Shown: piece by piece, positions 8,576 through 17,699 of the stretch
Layout of the letters: each line of letters starts with the position of its first letter
Numbering within the stretch: the first letter of the stretch is position 1
Origin: Deltaproteobacteria bacterium
GTDB lineage: Bacteria > UBA10199 > JACPAL01 > JACOUP01
Direction: 5' to 3'
DNA length: 64,000 nt
NCBI GenBank assembly: GCA_016177765.1
Contig: JACOUP010000008.1
Coordinates: 253,021 to 317,020 of the forward strand
Program-made: the position numbers and the translations under genes
Notes under the pieces: model-generated
Databases searched by the model: none
What the model saw: the letters and a program-made list of their open reading frames with translations, nothing else
What the model was told of the DNA's origin: nothing

Positions 8576-9682
8576 TCAAACCCTCGCTTCGGCGGTCACC
8601 TTTTTCTTGATCTCTGATTTGGAATCGACTTTGATCTCTGGCTTTTCTTTGGACTCTTTGCCTTCACTCTTTCGGGCGATGCCGAATCTCTCCAGGACCT
8701 GCTTTTCGAGGGAGTTGGCGATATCCTTGTGTTCCCTCAGATAGGCGCAGGCGTTCTCCCGTCCCTGACCGATCCGTTCCTCCTTGTAGGAATACCAGGT
8801 CCCACTCTTTTCGATCAGGTTCTGTGACTCCGCAAGGTCCAAAAGCTCTCCTTCACGAGAGATCCCCTGACCATAAATAATATCAAACTCCACCTCTTTA
8901 AACGGCGGGGCGATCTTGTTTTTCACCACCTTCACGCGGGTCCGGTTACCGATCACCTGTTCCGCCTGTTTGATCGCACCGATCCGCCGGATATCCAGTC
9001 GAACGGAGGAATAAAATTTAAGGGCGTTCCCGCCGGTCGTTGTTTCCGGGTTGCCGTACATCACACCGATCTTCATCCGGATCTGGTTGATAAAAACCAG
9101 AAGGGTCTTCGATTTGGAAACAGAGCCGGTCAGCTTGCGCAACGCCTGGCTCATGAGGCGGGCCTGCGAACCCATCTGCATATCCCCCATCTCCCCTTCA
9201 ATCTCCGATCGGGGAACCAAAGCCGCCACGGAATCGATCACAATCACATCCACCGCCGCACTCCGAACCAACATCTCACAGATCTCCAACGCCTGCTCCC
9301 CGGTATCCGGCTGGCTGATCAAAAGGTCATCCGTTTTGACCCCCAACTTTCGGGCATAGGTCACATCCAGGGCATGTTCCGCATCAATGAAGGCGCAAAC
9401 GCCCCCCTTTTTTTGGGCGGAGGCAACCACATGGAGGGAAAGGGTCGTCTTGCCGGAGGATTCCGGACCAAAAATTTCAACGACACGGCCGCGGGGCAGA
9501 CCACCAATCCCGAGCGCAACATCGAGGGCCAGTGAACCGGTAGAAACCGATTCCACTTCGGCACCCAGCGATTCATTCTTGCCAAGGCGCATGATGGAAC
9601 CCTTGCCGTACTGTTTTTCAATCGTGCTGATCGCGGACTGAAGCGCCTTTTCTTTGTTGGGTGATTCGACTGGTGTTTGCAT
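8576..9682 (-). CDS. recA: Recombinase RecA
   Basis: 368 residues from the ATG at 9682, chosen because a purine-rich Shine-Dalgarno (GGGGA) precedes it; an in-frame upstream ATG would add an unlikely leader. RecA forms ATP-dependent filaments on single-stranded DNA for recombination and SOS induction. The Walker A motif GPESSGKTT is at about 72-80. [20 protein letters not shown] and the DNA-binding loop region [10 protein letters not shown] follow, and the C-terminus is lysine-rich and charged. It lies 57 bases after cinA, as in many bacteria (cinA-recA). No clear LexA box was seen. Confidence 0.98.
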   Translation of the reverse strand: MQTPVESPNKEKALQSAISTIEKQYGKGSIMRLGKNESLGAEVESVSTGSLALDVALGIGGLPRGRVVEIFGPESSGKTTLSLHVVASAQKKGGVCAFIDAEHALDVTYARKLGVKTDDLLISQPDTGEQALEICEMLVRSAAVDVIVIDSVAALVPRSEIEGEMGDMQMGSQARLMSQALRKLTGSVSKSKTLLVFINQIRMKIGVMYGNPETTTGGNALKFYSSVRLDIRRIGAIKQAEQVIGNRTRVKVVKNKIAPPFKEVEFDIIYGQGISREGELLDLAESQNLIEKSGTWYSYKEERIGQGRENACAYLREHKDIANSLEKQVLERFGIARKSEGKESKEKPEIKVDSKSEIKKKVTAEARV

Positions 9683-9739
9683 AGTTTCCCCTTTTCTGGT
9701 CCCCCTCACCCTCCCCCGTATATCGCGACCCTTGGGGTG

Positions 9740-10993
9740 TCAACTGAGTTTTAGAAGGTGCCGTCGCAACAGGTCCAGCGCCATGAAGGCCGCGACCCTC
9801 TTGAACCAGTCCCGGTTGGTCGGGAAGTGAAATTCTTTGGCCTCGGTCCCTTCAGGAGTAGCAAGCCCAATGAAGACTGTCCCAACAACCTTTTCCGCCG
9901 TTCCCCCCTCCGGCCCAGCGATACCGGTAATGCCGATCCCGTAAGTGGCGCCGCTCGATTTTCGAATCCCCAAAGCCATCGCCGAGGCGGTCTCTGAACT
10001 GACCGCCCCAAAGGTCTTGAGGAGCGCCTCCGGGACCCTCAACAATTCCGTCTTGGATTTATTGCTGTAGGTCACCACCCCTCTCTCAAAATAACGGGAA
10101 CTGCCCGGGACATCGGTAATCAGACTGGCCAAAAACCCTCCCGTGCAAGACTCCGCCACAGCAAGCGTTGCCTTACAAGCCACCAATAATTCCCCTACCA
10201 CTTTGGCGAAGGGTGATTCACCCAACGGTTCATCCCCTTCTGCATAAACGGTCGGCCCCAGTCTTTTTCGAATTTCTTTCTCAACAACCCCCACTTTTTT
10301 AGCAATCTCCTCTTTTTTCTTTCCCCAGGCGGAAACCTTGAGAAGGATTTCCGGAAATGAAACCCTGTACGCCAGATCAACCCCCGTCAGATCAATCCCC
10401 TCCAGCTCATGACCGATCGTTGCCTCCGGCTTGCCAAAACAACGCAGGACCTTCTGGTAAAAACCTCTCTTGTCTTTGTCATTTTTTTGGACCCATGGGA
10501 AAACTGTTTCTTCAAACTGTTGTTTCATCTCCCGAGGAACGCCAGGCATAAAGAAAAATTCGGTTCCTTGATAGTGGAGTTGACAACCAGGGGCGGTACC
10601 GATCGTATTGGAAATGACTCGCGATCCTTTCAGCAGAAGGGCTTGTTTCTCATTGTTGGGGGTCATTGCCCGGCCGATTTTCTGAAACCGGTCACGGATA
10701 TTTTGCAACGCCTCTTGATCCATGACCATCGGTAAACTGAAGGCCTTCGCAGCCACTTCCAAAGTAATGTCGTCGGTCGTCGGCCCAAGCCCTCCGGTGA
10801 CCAAGGCCGCTTCGGAACGCCCAACCGCGGCCAGCAGGGCACGACTGATCTCTTCCGGCTCATCCCGTACCGAGCTGTGTCCATGGAGTTGATGCCCGGC
10901 CGACCAGAGTTTTTCGGCGATCCAGGCAAAATTGGTATCAACAATATTTCCGGAGAGGATTTCGTCACCGATGGTGATCACTTCGATCTTCAT
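9740..10993 (-). CDS. cinA: CinA: nicotinamide-nucleotide amidase / pyrophosphatase-type protein
   Basis: 417 residues, the usual two-domain CinA. The N-terminal MoaB-like domain (1-170) has TIGDEILSGNIVDTN and VTGGLGPTTDD; the C-terminal amidase domain (about 262-415) has AVAESCTGGFLASLITDVPG and GITGIAGPEGG. It recycles pyridine nucleotides by deamidating NMN. Its ATG overlaps the pgpA stop by 4 bases and it precedes recA. Residues about 252-260 (EPLGESPFA) contain an exact copy of the dispersed repeat, placed in the linker just before the amidase domain. Confidence 0.95.
   Translation of the reverse strand: MKIEVITIGDEILSGNIVDTNFAWIAEKLWSAGHQLHGHSSVRDEPEEISRALLAAVGRSEAALVTGGLGPTTDDITLEVAAKAFSLPMVMDQEALQNIRDRFQKIGRAMTPNNEKQALLLKGSRVISNTIGTAPGCQLHYQGTEFFFMPGVPREMKQQFEETVFPWVQKNDKDKRGFYQKVLRCFGKPEATIGHELEGIDLTGVDLAYRVSFPEILLKVSAWGKKKEEIAKKVGVVEKEIRKRLGPTVYAEGDEPLGESPFAKVVGELLVACKATLAVAESCTGGFLASLITDVPGSSRYFERGVVTYSNKSKTELLRVPEALLKTFGAVSSETASAMALGIRKSSGATYGIGITGIAGPEGGTAEKVVGTVFIGLATPEGTEAKEFHFPTNRDWFKRVAAFMALDLLRRHLLKLS
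10211..10223. repeat. GGGTGAWTCACCC-family repeat in cinA
   Basis: Exact GGGTGATTCACCC, read on the gene strand as LGESPF in the interdomain linker. Confidence 0.9.
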
Positions 10994-11436
10994 AACCAGT
11001 GCGTGATGGCACGCAGGAGAAGATTGGCGACAAGACCGGCAGCGACATCATCCATCACTACCCCTAACCCACCGGCTAACTTTTTTTCAAGCACCCTGAT
11101 CGGAAACGGTTTGAAAATATCCAGAACCCTGAAGAAAATGAAACCTAGGATAAGATTTTGAAAACTAAAGGGGAGAAAGGAAACAGCGATCATCATCCCG
11201 ACCATTTCATCGATCACAATCTTGCCTGAATCCTTTTCCCCAAAGATCCGCTCCGCCTGGGAAGAAATAAAGACCGCTACAAAAAAGAATGTCACTAACG
11301 TCAGGACATAGGTCAGAGGAGGAAGGGAATGAAGACAAGTGAAGAGGAGAAGTCCCCAAACAGAACCCAGGGTCCCGCCAGCCGGGGAATAACCGACTCC
11401 AAAACCACTGGCCAGCATGATCGTGAGACGTTTCAT
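10990..11436 (-). CDS. pgpA: Phosphatidylglycerophosphatase A
   Basis: 148 residues with four hydrophobic stretches, an inner-membrane phosphatase that makes phosphatidylglycerol. Recognisable family features are GVGYSPAGGTLGSVWG near the N-terminus, KIVIDEMVGM in the middle, and DIFKPFPIRVLEKKL plus GVVMDDVAAGL near the C-terminus. It is first in the pgpA-cinA-recA operon, and its end overlaps the cinA start by 4 bases. Confidence 0.95.
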   Translation of the reverse strand: MKRLTIMLASGFGVGYSPAGGTLGSVWGLLLFTCLHSLPPLTYVLTLVTFFFVAVFISSQAERIFGEKDSGKIVIDEMVGMMIAVSFLPFSFQNLILGFIFFRVLDIFKPFPIRVLEKKLAGGLGVVMDDVAAGLVANLLLRAITHWL

Positions 11437-11502
11437 GTTAAAGTCATCCGCTCTCTAGCATTTCTGCTTGAAATGAGAAACATTTTTCTGTACCACAACC
11501 GC

Positions 11503-12252
11503 ATGGTCTTAAAAGACAAAGTTGCCGTGGTCACCGGGGGTGGCCAGGGGATCGGCAAGGCGGTTGCCGAAAAACTGGCGCTGGAAGGAGCCGCCGTCGC
11601 CATTTTAGAGATGAATGCGGAGAGCGGCGCCGCAACCGCTACCGCCATTGAACGAACCAAAGGAAAGGCGCTATTTTTTAAAACCGACTGTACAAAGCGG
11701 GCCGAGGTGGAATCGGCGGTGCAAGCTATTGTTCAACAATGGCAAAAAGTCGATATCCTGGTCAACAACATCGGTTGGTCGAAAGACAGCTTCTTTATTG
11801 AAGAAGATGAGGCGTACTGGGACAAGGTCCTCGACATCTCCCTCAAGGCCTCCATCCTGGTCAGCCATGCCTGTCTGAAAGAGATGGCCAAGCAGGGAGG
11901 GGGAAAGATCGTCAATATTTCTTCGGATGCCGGTCGTGTCGGGCAATTACGGGGGGTTGTCTATTCCGCCGCCAAGGGGGGGATTATCGGATTAACGAAG
12001 GCGCTCGCGCGAGAAGCGGCCCGCTATAAGATCAGTGTGAACTGCGTCTGCCCCGGCCCGACCGACACCCAGCTTTACAAGGATTGTATCCCGGATAAAA
12101 TCAAGGAGCAGTTTGTGAATCTAATTCCGTTCCGCAGGATCGCGGAACCTTCTGAAGTGGCCGAGGCGGTCTTTTTCTTCTGTTCCCCCTCCGCCAATTA
12201 CATCACTGGTCAAGTTCTTTCTGCCTCCGGCGGATTGACTATGGCCGGTTAA
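11503..12252 (+). CDS. Short-chain dehydrogenase/reductase (BadH/FabG-like)
   Basis: 249 residues from the ATG at 11503; the open frame extends upstream, but family alignment begins at VLKDKVAVVTGG. It is a classical SDR: nucleotide-binding TGGGQGIG (11-18), NNIG (88-91), and the catalytic Ser near 140, Tyr154 and Lys158 (YSAAK). The sequence resembles 2-hydroxycyclohexanecarboxyl-CoA dehydrogenase (BadH) and 3-oxoacyl-ACP reductases. The substrate is not determinable. It is monocistronic, divergent from pgpA, and its stop overlaps the convergent orphan by 4 bases. Confidence 0.88.
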   Translation: MVLKDKVAVVTGGGQGIGKAVAEKLALEGAAVAILEMNAESGAATATAIERTKGKALFFKTDCTKRAEVESAVQAIVQQWQKVDILVNNIGWSKDSFFIEEDEAYWDKVLDISLKASILVSHACLKEMAKQGGGKIVNISSDAGRVGQLRGVVYSAAKGGIIGLTKALAREAARYKISVNCVCPGPTDTQLYKDCIPDKIKEQFVNLIPFRRIAEPSEVAEAVFFFCSPSANYITGQVLSASGGLTMAG

Positions 12253-12989
12253 GGGGCGCCGCATTCGTTATCGATAGCCGCTGAATAAAGGGATGAAATG
12301 CCGGTCACCCCGCTACTGGATGGTCGGCTCGTTTGCACGGCAAGCAGGGCACCCCCTCCATAGATATAGGTCGAAATGTAAAATCCTTTCGGGTCATTGC
12401 CTTTATCTTCCGGAATCGAATGCCTGCCTCCCAGATAGACAATATGGATAACCCGATCCAGCTTCTCATTGACAACGACACGGCCGACAACATTCCGTGC
12501 AACAAGGGTCCCAAGGGTTCCGGTCCGATACCCTTCAAACAGGATGTAAACATCTCTTCCATCGGTGGCAATCTCGAGCGCCCTGCCAAAATTGGACTGA
12601 CAAGGTCGAAAATCACCCGGAATTTCTTCTTGCTGCCCCGTAACTAGATTCATTCGAGCCACACTGGTATACTGATATTTTGGAAAACTAGTGTCGGCAT
12701 TGTTAGTAAAACTGTACCGATAGAGGGTCCCCTGTTCGAGTACCAAGACAGACCGATCACTGATCTGGGGAGGGACTATCCGAATCGCCATCGCAAAGGC
12801 ACCAGCCACCTTTTCCCTCGCCCCCGGAACCGCAAGCGCCATCCGAAATTCTTCAAAGGTATCCAGCTTGGGTGTGGGACCTCCCCTGGCAATTGTGGCA
12901 ACCTGCTCTGCCGCTTCCGCGGACAGGCCGAGGGAAGAAACCTCAACCCCCGTACTTATTGGTGACCTGACTGGTCCATCTTGGCCCAT
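12249..12989 (-). CDS. Orphan protein of unknown function
   Basis: 246 residues, not recognised. The start at 12989 has a good Shine-Dalgarno (GGGAGG). The N-terminus is Ser/Pro-rich without a signal peptide, followed by a helical part (LSAEAAEQVATIARGG). The C-terminal two thirds is rich in predicted strands, with repeated valines and aromatics (RSVLVLEQGTLYRYSF, DVYILFEGYRTG, RVIHIVYLGG), resembling a small propeller or sandwich. It shares a short disordered start with other orphans in the window. Confidence 0.6.
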   Translation of the reverse strand: MGQDGPVRSPISTGVEVSSLGLSAEAAEQVATIARGGPTPKLDTFEEFRMALAVPGAREKVAGAFAMAIRIVPPQISDRSVLVLEQGTLYRYSFTNNADTSFPKYQYTSVARMNLVTGQQEEIPGDFRPCQSNFGRALEIATDGRDVYILFEGYRTGTLGTLVARNVVGRVVVNEKLDRVIHIVYLGGRHSIPEDKGNDPKGFYISTYIYGGGALLAVQTSRPSSSGVTGISSLYSAAIDNECGAP

Positions 12990-13035
12990 AAAACCTCCCG
13001 TTGTAGTGAATATCGCCAGGGAGGACCTAAGGTTG

Positions 13036-13596
13036 CTAGTTTTTTACGCGTAAGGAAGGCAGGGAATAGAGGGAAAAAGCGAGACCAATTTTGAGAAAAT
13101 CGCCGATCACAAACGGGGTGAAGCCCAAGGCGATCGCCTTGGCCCAATCGATATTTAAAAAGAGCTTGAGCCAAAGGAGACCAGGGACAAAAATGACCTT
13201 GGCCGCAACGAAGAAAAGCAAAAGCTGTTGCCACCGTTTGGGGCAACGGTCGATTCCAAAACCGAGCAGGGCGGAGGCGAGGACAAAACCGATCAGATAC
13301 CCCCCTGTCGCCCCTGTAAAATAACCCCACCCCCCGACCCCACCGGCAAAAAATGGAAGCCCAAGCCCTCCAAAGAGGAGGTAGAACCCGACCATTTCGA
13401 GCGAATAATATCGCTTCAAGAAAGCGGCCCCAAGGAGGAGAAAAAGGGTCTGTCCGGTAATCGGTACCGGCGTGAAAGGAAGAGAAACCTTCCATGAGGC
13501 CCCAAGCCCGATCAGAACCGCGAACCCCAAGGCCCCGATATGTTTTGAGAAGGCAATTTTCCTGGTTCTTTCAAAGACAAGTTGAACCGCAGACAT
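13036..13596 (-). CDS. bioY: Biotin transporter BioY
   Basis: 186 residues, about six membrane segments, the substrate-binding S component of an ECF biotin transporter. The family signature FTGATGGYLIGFVLAS is present, and SLPFTPVPITGQTLFLLLGA matches the conserved N-terminal region. A strong Shine-Dalgarno precedes the ATG. No ECF ATPase or EcfT gene is adjacent, so it either uses a shared module encoded elsewhere or works alone. Confidence 0.93.
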   Translation of the reverse strand: MSAVQLVFERTRKIAFSKHIGALGFAVLIGLGASWKVSLPFTPVPITGQTLFLLLGAAFLKRYYSLEMVGFYLLFGGLGLPFFAGGVGGWGYFTGATGGYLIGFVLASALLGFGIDRCPKRWQQLLLFFVAAKVIFVPGLLWLKLFLNIDWAKAIALGFTPFVIGDFLKIGLAFSLYSLPSLRVKN

Positions 13597-13645
13597 CCCC
13601 CTCCCCTACAAGAAGTTCCCCTTTGTTGTCAAACAGTACCAATTC

Positions 13646-13659
13646 GGGGTCCTGACCCC
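13646..13659. repeat. Short palindrome GGGGTC-CT-GACCCC
   Basis: A 14-bp palindrome in the intergenic region upstream of bioY, resembling small REP-like hairpins. It does not share the core of the 13-bp family. Confidence 0.5.
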
Positions 13660-13760
13660 CCTAGAAATCTCCCTGTAACCGGAGCCGGAACTGTCTAAAA
13701 AATAAAGCCTATTAATTTCAATTAGTTGTAGCTACAATCGGACATCAAAAAAGAGTGTTT

Positions 13761-13788
13761 TTGGCATGGAAATTGCTTTGTTAATAAT
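13761..13788 (+). promoter_or_regulatory. Promoter before the 13.8 kb orphan (sigma-54-like or sigma-70-like)
   Basis: TTGGCATGGAAATTGCTTTG matches the -24/-12 sigma-54 pattern, with GG and GC ten bases apart. The same stretch also reads as a sigma-70 promoter, TTGGCA-N16-AATAAT. Either would start transcription within a few bases of the ATG at 13794. The sequence cannot decide between them. Confidence 0.4.
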
Positions 13789-13793
13789 ACGGT

Positions 13794-14039
13794 ATGTCAC
13801 CCTCTATTCGCCAATCACCACCCCAAAGTTTTTTGCGCCGGTTTATCGATGCCGTCACCGGCAGGGACCAGGTGCTGGAGGTCAAGTCAAACTCCATGGG
13901 GCAGATGGCCCAGCAATCACGCTCCATCGACCGTTTTGAAATGATCGGTTCACCAAACCTCAATTCCCTCGGCACCCAAGGGAGACCACCCGTCGAAGAC
14001 CCACAAATCCTCGCCTATCTGGATAAAGTCGCCAAATAA
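13794..14039 (+). CDS. Small orphan protein
   Basis: 81 residues, not recognised. It is Ser/Pro/Gln-rich at the N-terminus, then has a basic amphipathic stretch ([14 protein letters not shown]), and ends with [17 protein letters not shown]. It has no signal peptide or membrane segment. The support is its promoter-like sequence immediately upstream and its position before rpmE on the same strand; no Shine-Dalgarno is visible. Confidence 0.5.
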   Translation: MSPSIRQSPPQSFLRRFIDAVTGRDQVLEVKSNSMGQMAQQSRSIDRFEMIGSPNLNSLGTQGRPPVEDPQILAYLDKVAK

Positions 14040-14086
14040 ATTCCCCCTTGCCACGCCCCAAACCCCATGTTAGAGGCCCCTCCTCT

Positions 14087-14311
14087 ATGAGAGAGAAGAT
14101 TCATCCCCAATATCATGACGTGAAGGTCGCCTGCGCCTGCGGCAACATCATTGAGACCGCCTCGACGGTCAAGGATATCTCGGTCACCATTTGCGCCAAA
14201 TGCCACCCCTTCTTTACCGGCAAACACAAGCTGATCGATACCGCCGGACGTGTGGAACGGTTCCAGAAGCGTTACGCCAAGAAGCCAGAAGTGAAAGCCA
14301 AAAAACATTAG
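14087..14311 (+). CDS. rpmE: 50S ribosomal protein L31
   Basis: 74 residues from the ATG at 14087 ([16 protein letters not shown]). It is the zinc-binding C+ form, with Cys16, Cys18, Cys36 and Cys39. It belongs to the large ribosomal subunit. It lies 18 bases before prfA, giving the common order rpmE-prfA-prmC. Confidence 0.97.
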   Translation: MREKIHPQYHDVKVACACGNIIETASTVKDISVTICAKCHPFFTGKHKLIDTAGRVERFQKRYAKKPEVKAKKH

Positions 14312-14329
14312 TCTTTTTCCGCTCATAAA

Positions 14330-15397
14330 ATGTTTCAAAAATTAGACGAGGTTGAAAAGAAATTCGATTCACTCTCAGAACGTCTGAGCGACCCGAAGGT
14401 GATTGGCGACCCCTCCCAATACCGAAAACTCTCCAAGGAGCATGCCTCGCTCAAGGAATTGATTGAAACCTACCGCCGTTACAAAAAAATTCTGAAAGAG
14501 TCCGAGGAAAACAAGACGCTTCTCCTGGAAAAAGACGAGGAGCTTAAAAAAATGGCAAAGGAGGAATCGCTCCGGTTGCAAACCAAAAGAGAAGCGGTGC
14601 AGGAAAAACTGAAGCTCCTCCTCCTGCCGAAAGACCCGAACGACGAAAAAAATATCCTCCTTGAAATCCGGGCCGGCACCGGGGGGGACGAAGCCGCCCT
14701 GTTCGCGGCCGACCTTTTCCGGATGTACTCCAAATATGCGGAGACCCGGGGGTGGCGCGTGGAACTGATGGATTCCAGCCCGACAGGGATCGGCGGTCTC
14801 AAAGAGGTCATCGCCCTCATCTCCGGACAGAATGTCTACAGTGACTTGAAGTATGAAAGCGGCATCCACCGGGTTCAGCGTGTCCCAAAAACCGAAACCT
14901 CCGGCCGGATTCACACCTCCGCCGTCACCGTCGCCGTCTTGGCCGAAGCGGACGACCTCGATGTGCAAATCGACGAAAAAGATTTGACGATCGATGTCTT
15001 TCGCGCCTCTGGCCCTGGCGGTCAAGGGGTCAACACAACCGATTCCGCTGTTCGGATCACGCATAAATTATCCGGACTCGTCGTGGTCTGCCGGGATGAA
15101 CGGTCCCAGATTAAAAACAGGGCAAAGGCGATGAAGATTCTCAAAGCCCGCCTCCTCGAGATGGAACAGAAGAAACAGGAAGAGGCAGAATCCAAGGTGA
15201 GAAAATCGATGGTCGGTTCCGGGGACCGGAGCGAAAAGATCCGGACCTATAATTTTCCGCAAAATCGTCTGACCGATCACCGGGTCGGGCTCACCCTGCA
15301 CCAACTGGACCATCTGATGGAGGGGCATTTGGAAGAGGTCATATCGCCTCTCAGAAATTATTTTCAGGCGGAGGCCCTCAAGGCGGCCCAAGAGTAG
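14330..15397 (+). CDS. prfA: Peptide chain release factor 1
   Basis: 355 residues. It recognises UAA and UAG stops and releases the peptide. The catalytic GGQ is at 230-232 within SGPGGQGVNTTDSA, and the stop-codon-reading PxT motif is PKT at 186-188. The N-terminal coiled coil is normal. The stop is one base before the GTG start of prmC, whose product methylates the GGQ glutamine. Confidence 0.98.
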   Translation: MFQKLDEVEKKFDSLSERLSDPKVIGDPSQYRKLSKEHASLKELIETYRRYKKILKESEENKTLLLEKDEELKKMAKEESLRLQTKREAVQEKLKLLLLPKDPNDEKNILLEIRAGTGGDEAALFAADLFRMYSKYAETRGWRVELMDSSPTGIGGLKEVIALISGQNVYSDLKYESGIHRVQRVPKTETSGRIHTSAVTVAVLAEADDLDVQIDEKDLTIDVFRASGPGGQGVNTTDSAVRITHKLSGLVVVCRDERSQIKNRAKAMKILKARLLEMEQKKQEEAESKVRKSMVGSGDRSEKIRTYNFPQNRLTDHRVGLTLHQLDHLMEGHLEEVISPLRNYFQAEALKAAQE

Positions 15398-15398
15398 C

Positions 15399-16406
15399 GT
15401 GCCTGAGACACCCCCCCAGTGGACCATCCTTTCACTCCTCCAAGAAACAACCCCCTACTTTGAAAAAAAGGGGATCCCGAATCCCCGCCTGGATGCCGAA
15501 CTCCTCCTGGCCGCCGTGTTAGAGATTGGGAGGATCGATCTCTATACCAGCCACGATAAAAAAGTTTCAGAAAAAAATCTTGCCCGATTTAAAGAGCTGA
15601 TTGCGCGCCGTGCTGAACGGGAACCACTCCAATACATTCTGGGGGAGACGGAATTCTGGGGACTCAAAATAAAGGTGACACCGGATGTGCTGATTCCAAG
15701 GCCGGAGACTGAGCTGTTGGTGGAAAAGGCATTGCAACAGGCAGGGGATGGACTGTCTGGTACCGATAATCGATTTTGCTCAGACGCCGCAAAATCGTTA
15801 TCTGCACTCTCGGCCCGATTAAAACCAGAAGGCTTTTGTGAATCGGGCCTGCGAGAGCTACCATCCAATCCATCCCCTGCCTGGCGAATTCTCGACATAG
15901 GCACCGGCTCCGGTTGCATCGCCATTGCCCTCGCCAAAAATCTTCCGAGATCTAAGATCACAGCAACCGACATCTCCGCAAAGGCGTTGGAACTGGCCCG
16001 AGGAAATGCTCGGAGGAACAGGGTGGAAAATCAGATTGAATGGATCAAGACCGACCTGTTTCCTACAAGAAAGGGCGGGACAAGTCCCGCCCCTACACCT
16101 TTATATGATCTCATTATTTCTAACCCCCCTTACATCGCCGAGACCGAGTTTGCCGGACTCCAACCGGAGGTTCGGGATTACGAACCGAGAGAGGCCCTGC
16201 TCGGCGGGAGAGACGGCCTGGCGATAATCCGCAGGATCCTTGCCAAGGCCGCTTCTTATCTAAAACCGGAAGGAGTTCTCATCCTTGAGATTGGAGAAAA
16301 ACAAAAGGAGTCCCTTCAAAGGGAACAACAGAATTGGTCTTTTTCAAAAATGACCTTTCTAAAGGACTATCAGGGAATCGATAGGATCCTGATTGCCAAA
16401 CGGTAA
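15399..16406 (+). CDS. prmC: Release factor glutamine methyltransferase with palindromic inserts
   Basis: 335 residues from a GTG start, about 50 longer than usual. PrmC methylates the Gln of the GGQ motif in release factors. The N-terminal domain and the SAM-binding motif ILDIGTGSGCIAIALA are normal, as is the catalytic ISNPPYI. Two stretches are foreign to the family. About 48 residues, between VEKALQQA and WRILDIG, are encoded by a 146-bp multi-hairpin palindrome. A shorter segment, TRKGGTSPAPTP, lies before LYDLIISNPPY and is encoded by another palindrome. The frame stays open through both, so the protein is probably functional with surface insertions. Confidence 0.95.
   Translation: MPETPPQWTILSLLQETTPYFEKKGIPNPRLDAELLLAAVLEIGRIDLYTSHDKKVSEKNLARFKELIARRAEREPLQYILGETEFWGLKIKVTPDVLIPRPETELLVEKALQQAGDGLSGTDNRFCSDAAKSLSALSARLKPEGFCESGLRELPSNPSPAWRILDIGTGSGCIAIALAKNLPRSKITATDISAKALELARGNARRNRVENQIEWIKTDLFPTRKGGTSPAPTPLYDLIISNPPYIAETEFAGLQPEVRDYEPREALLGGRDGLAIIRRILAKAASYLKPEGVLILEIGEKQKESLQREQQNWSFSKMTFLKDYQGIDRILIAKR
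15738..15883. repeat. 146-bp composite palindromic element inside prmC
   Basis: Perfect 15-bp terminal inverted arms (CAGGCAGGGGATGGA at 15738-15752 and its complement at 15869-15883). They enclose two further hairpins: 15765-15779 with 15789-15802 (one bulge), and 15807-15820 with 15841-15857. It is translated in frame, without a stop, between the N-terminal and catalytic domains of PrmC. Confidence 0.85.
16073..16098. repeat. Palindrome GGGCGGGAC-AA-GTCCCGCCC in prmC
   Basis: 9-bp arms with a 2-base centre, followed by CCCTACAC. The flank CCGCCCCTACA is shared, as TGTAGGGGCGG, with the hairpin before hisI. Read as KGGTSPAPTP within PrmC. Confidence 0.75.
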
Positions 16407-16427
16407 ATTTTATATAAAGAACGGCTG

Positions 16428-17699
16428 ATGGACAAGATTGTTATTAAAGGAGAGCGCCCCCTAAAGGGCAAAGTTAAAATCAGCGGGGCCAAGAATTCCG
16501 CCCTGCCGATCCTGTTTGCCTCCATCCTCACTGAAGGCTGGAATACCTTTCACAACATCCCCAATCTCCGGGATATCCAAACCACAACCCAACTCCTGGA
16601 ATTCTTCGGGATGAAATTAAAAAATGGCTGGATCAATCATACCGGCGACTTTTGTGTAACCGCCAATGGTTTTCACAGCCACGAGGCCCCTTACGAACTG
16701 GTCCGGACGATGAGGGCCTCCGTTCTGGCTCTTGGCCCCCTGCTCTCCCGTCTCGGCAAGGCCAAGGTCTCCCTGCCGGGCGGTTGTGCCATCGGGGCGC
16801 GCCCGATTAACCTCCACCTGAAAGGACTCGAACAGATGGGGGCAAAGATAGAAATTGAAGGGGGATACGTCAATGCCACCGCCAAAAAACTGCATGGGGC
16901 AAGGGTCAATTTTGATACCGTCACCGTCACCGGGACCGAAAACCTGATGATGGCCGCCACCCTTGCCGACGGAGAAACAATTTTGGAGAACGCCGCTCAG
17001 GAACCGGAGGTGGTCGATCTGGCTCATGCGTTGATCAAGATGGGAGCTCGAATCGACGGGGCCGGGACAAAAACAATCCGGATTGAAGGGGTGCCCGAGT
17101 TGAGAGGTGTAGAACATACCGTCATCCCTGATCGGGTCGAAGCGGCCACATTCATGATGGCCTCCGCCATTACGGGGGGAAATATTCTGATCGAAAACAC
17201 TCACTCCTCCGACCTGGAATCACTCATCGCCAAACTGACCGAGACGGGTGTCAAGATCCGACAGGAAAAGGAAGGGCTCCGGGTCGAGGGACCCAAGAAA
17301 CTGAAGGCGGCCGATATCACTACCGCCCCCTTTCCCGGTTTCGCCACTGATTTTCAGGCGCAGTTTATGGCCTGCATGACGGTTGCCGAAGGGAATTCAA
17401 CCATCACAGAAACAATTTTTGAAAACCGTTTCATGCATGCCCTGGAAATGATCCGGATGGGGGCCAATATCAAGATCGAGGGAAAGACAGCGATCGTCAG
17501 CGGCACCAAGAAACTCTCCGGCGCCCCGGTCATGGCCTCCGACCTCCGCGCCTCAGCCGCCTTGATCCTCGCCGGACTCACCGCCGATGGGATCACCGAG
17601 ATTCACCGTGTCTATCATATCGACCGTGGTTACGAAAAGATTGAAAAGAAACTCCGCAAACTCGGAGCAAAACTCAAACGAGTAAAGGTGAAATATTAA
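16428..17699 (+). CDS. murA: UDP-N-acetylglucosamine 1-carboxyvinyltransferase
   Basis: 423 residues, normal length. It transfers enolpyruvate from PEP to UDP-GlcNAc, the first committed step of peptidoglycan synthesis. The catalytic cysteine is Cys120 in LPGGCAIGARP, so the protein should be of the fosfomycin-sensitive type. KISGAKNSALPI at the start and DLRASAALILAGL near the end are family signatures. It is followed directly by hisD. In related gene orders hisG lies between them, but here it does not. Confidence 0.98.
   Translation: MDKIVIKGERPLKGKVKISGAKNSALPILFASILTEGWNTFHNIPNLRDIQTTTQLLEFFGMKLKNGWINHTGDFCVTANGFHSHEAPYELVRTMRASVLALGPLLSRLGKAKVSLPGGCAIGARPINLHLKGLEQMGAKIEIEGGYVNATAKKLHGARVNFDTVTVTGTENLMMAATLADGETILENAAQEPEVVDLAHALIKMGARIDGAGTKTIRIEGVPELRGVEHTVIPDRVEAATFMMASAITGGNILIENTHSSDLESLIAKLTETGVKIRQEKEGLRVEGPKKLKAADITTAPFPGFATDFQAQFMACMTVAEGNSTITETIFENRFMHALEMIRMGANIKIEGKTAIVSGTKKLSGAPVMASDLRASAALILAGLTADGITEIHRVYHIDRGYEKIEKKLRKLGAKLKRVKVKY

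Noticed and set aside
9655-9675. GGGTGATTCGACT in the recA N-terminus as a repeat copy
   Set aside because: Only ten of 13 core bases match and one palindrome arm is lost; it could be a decayed copy, but the support is too weak.
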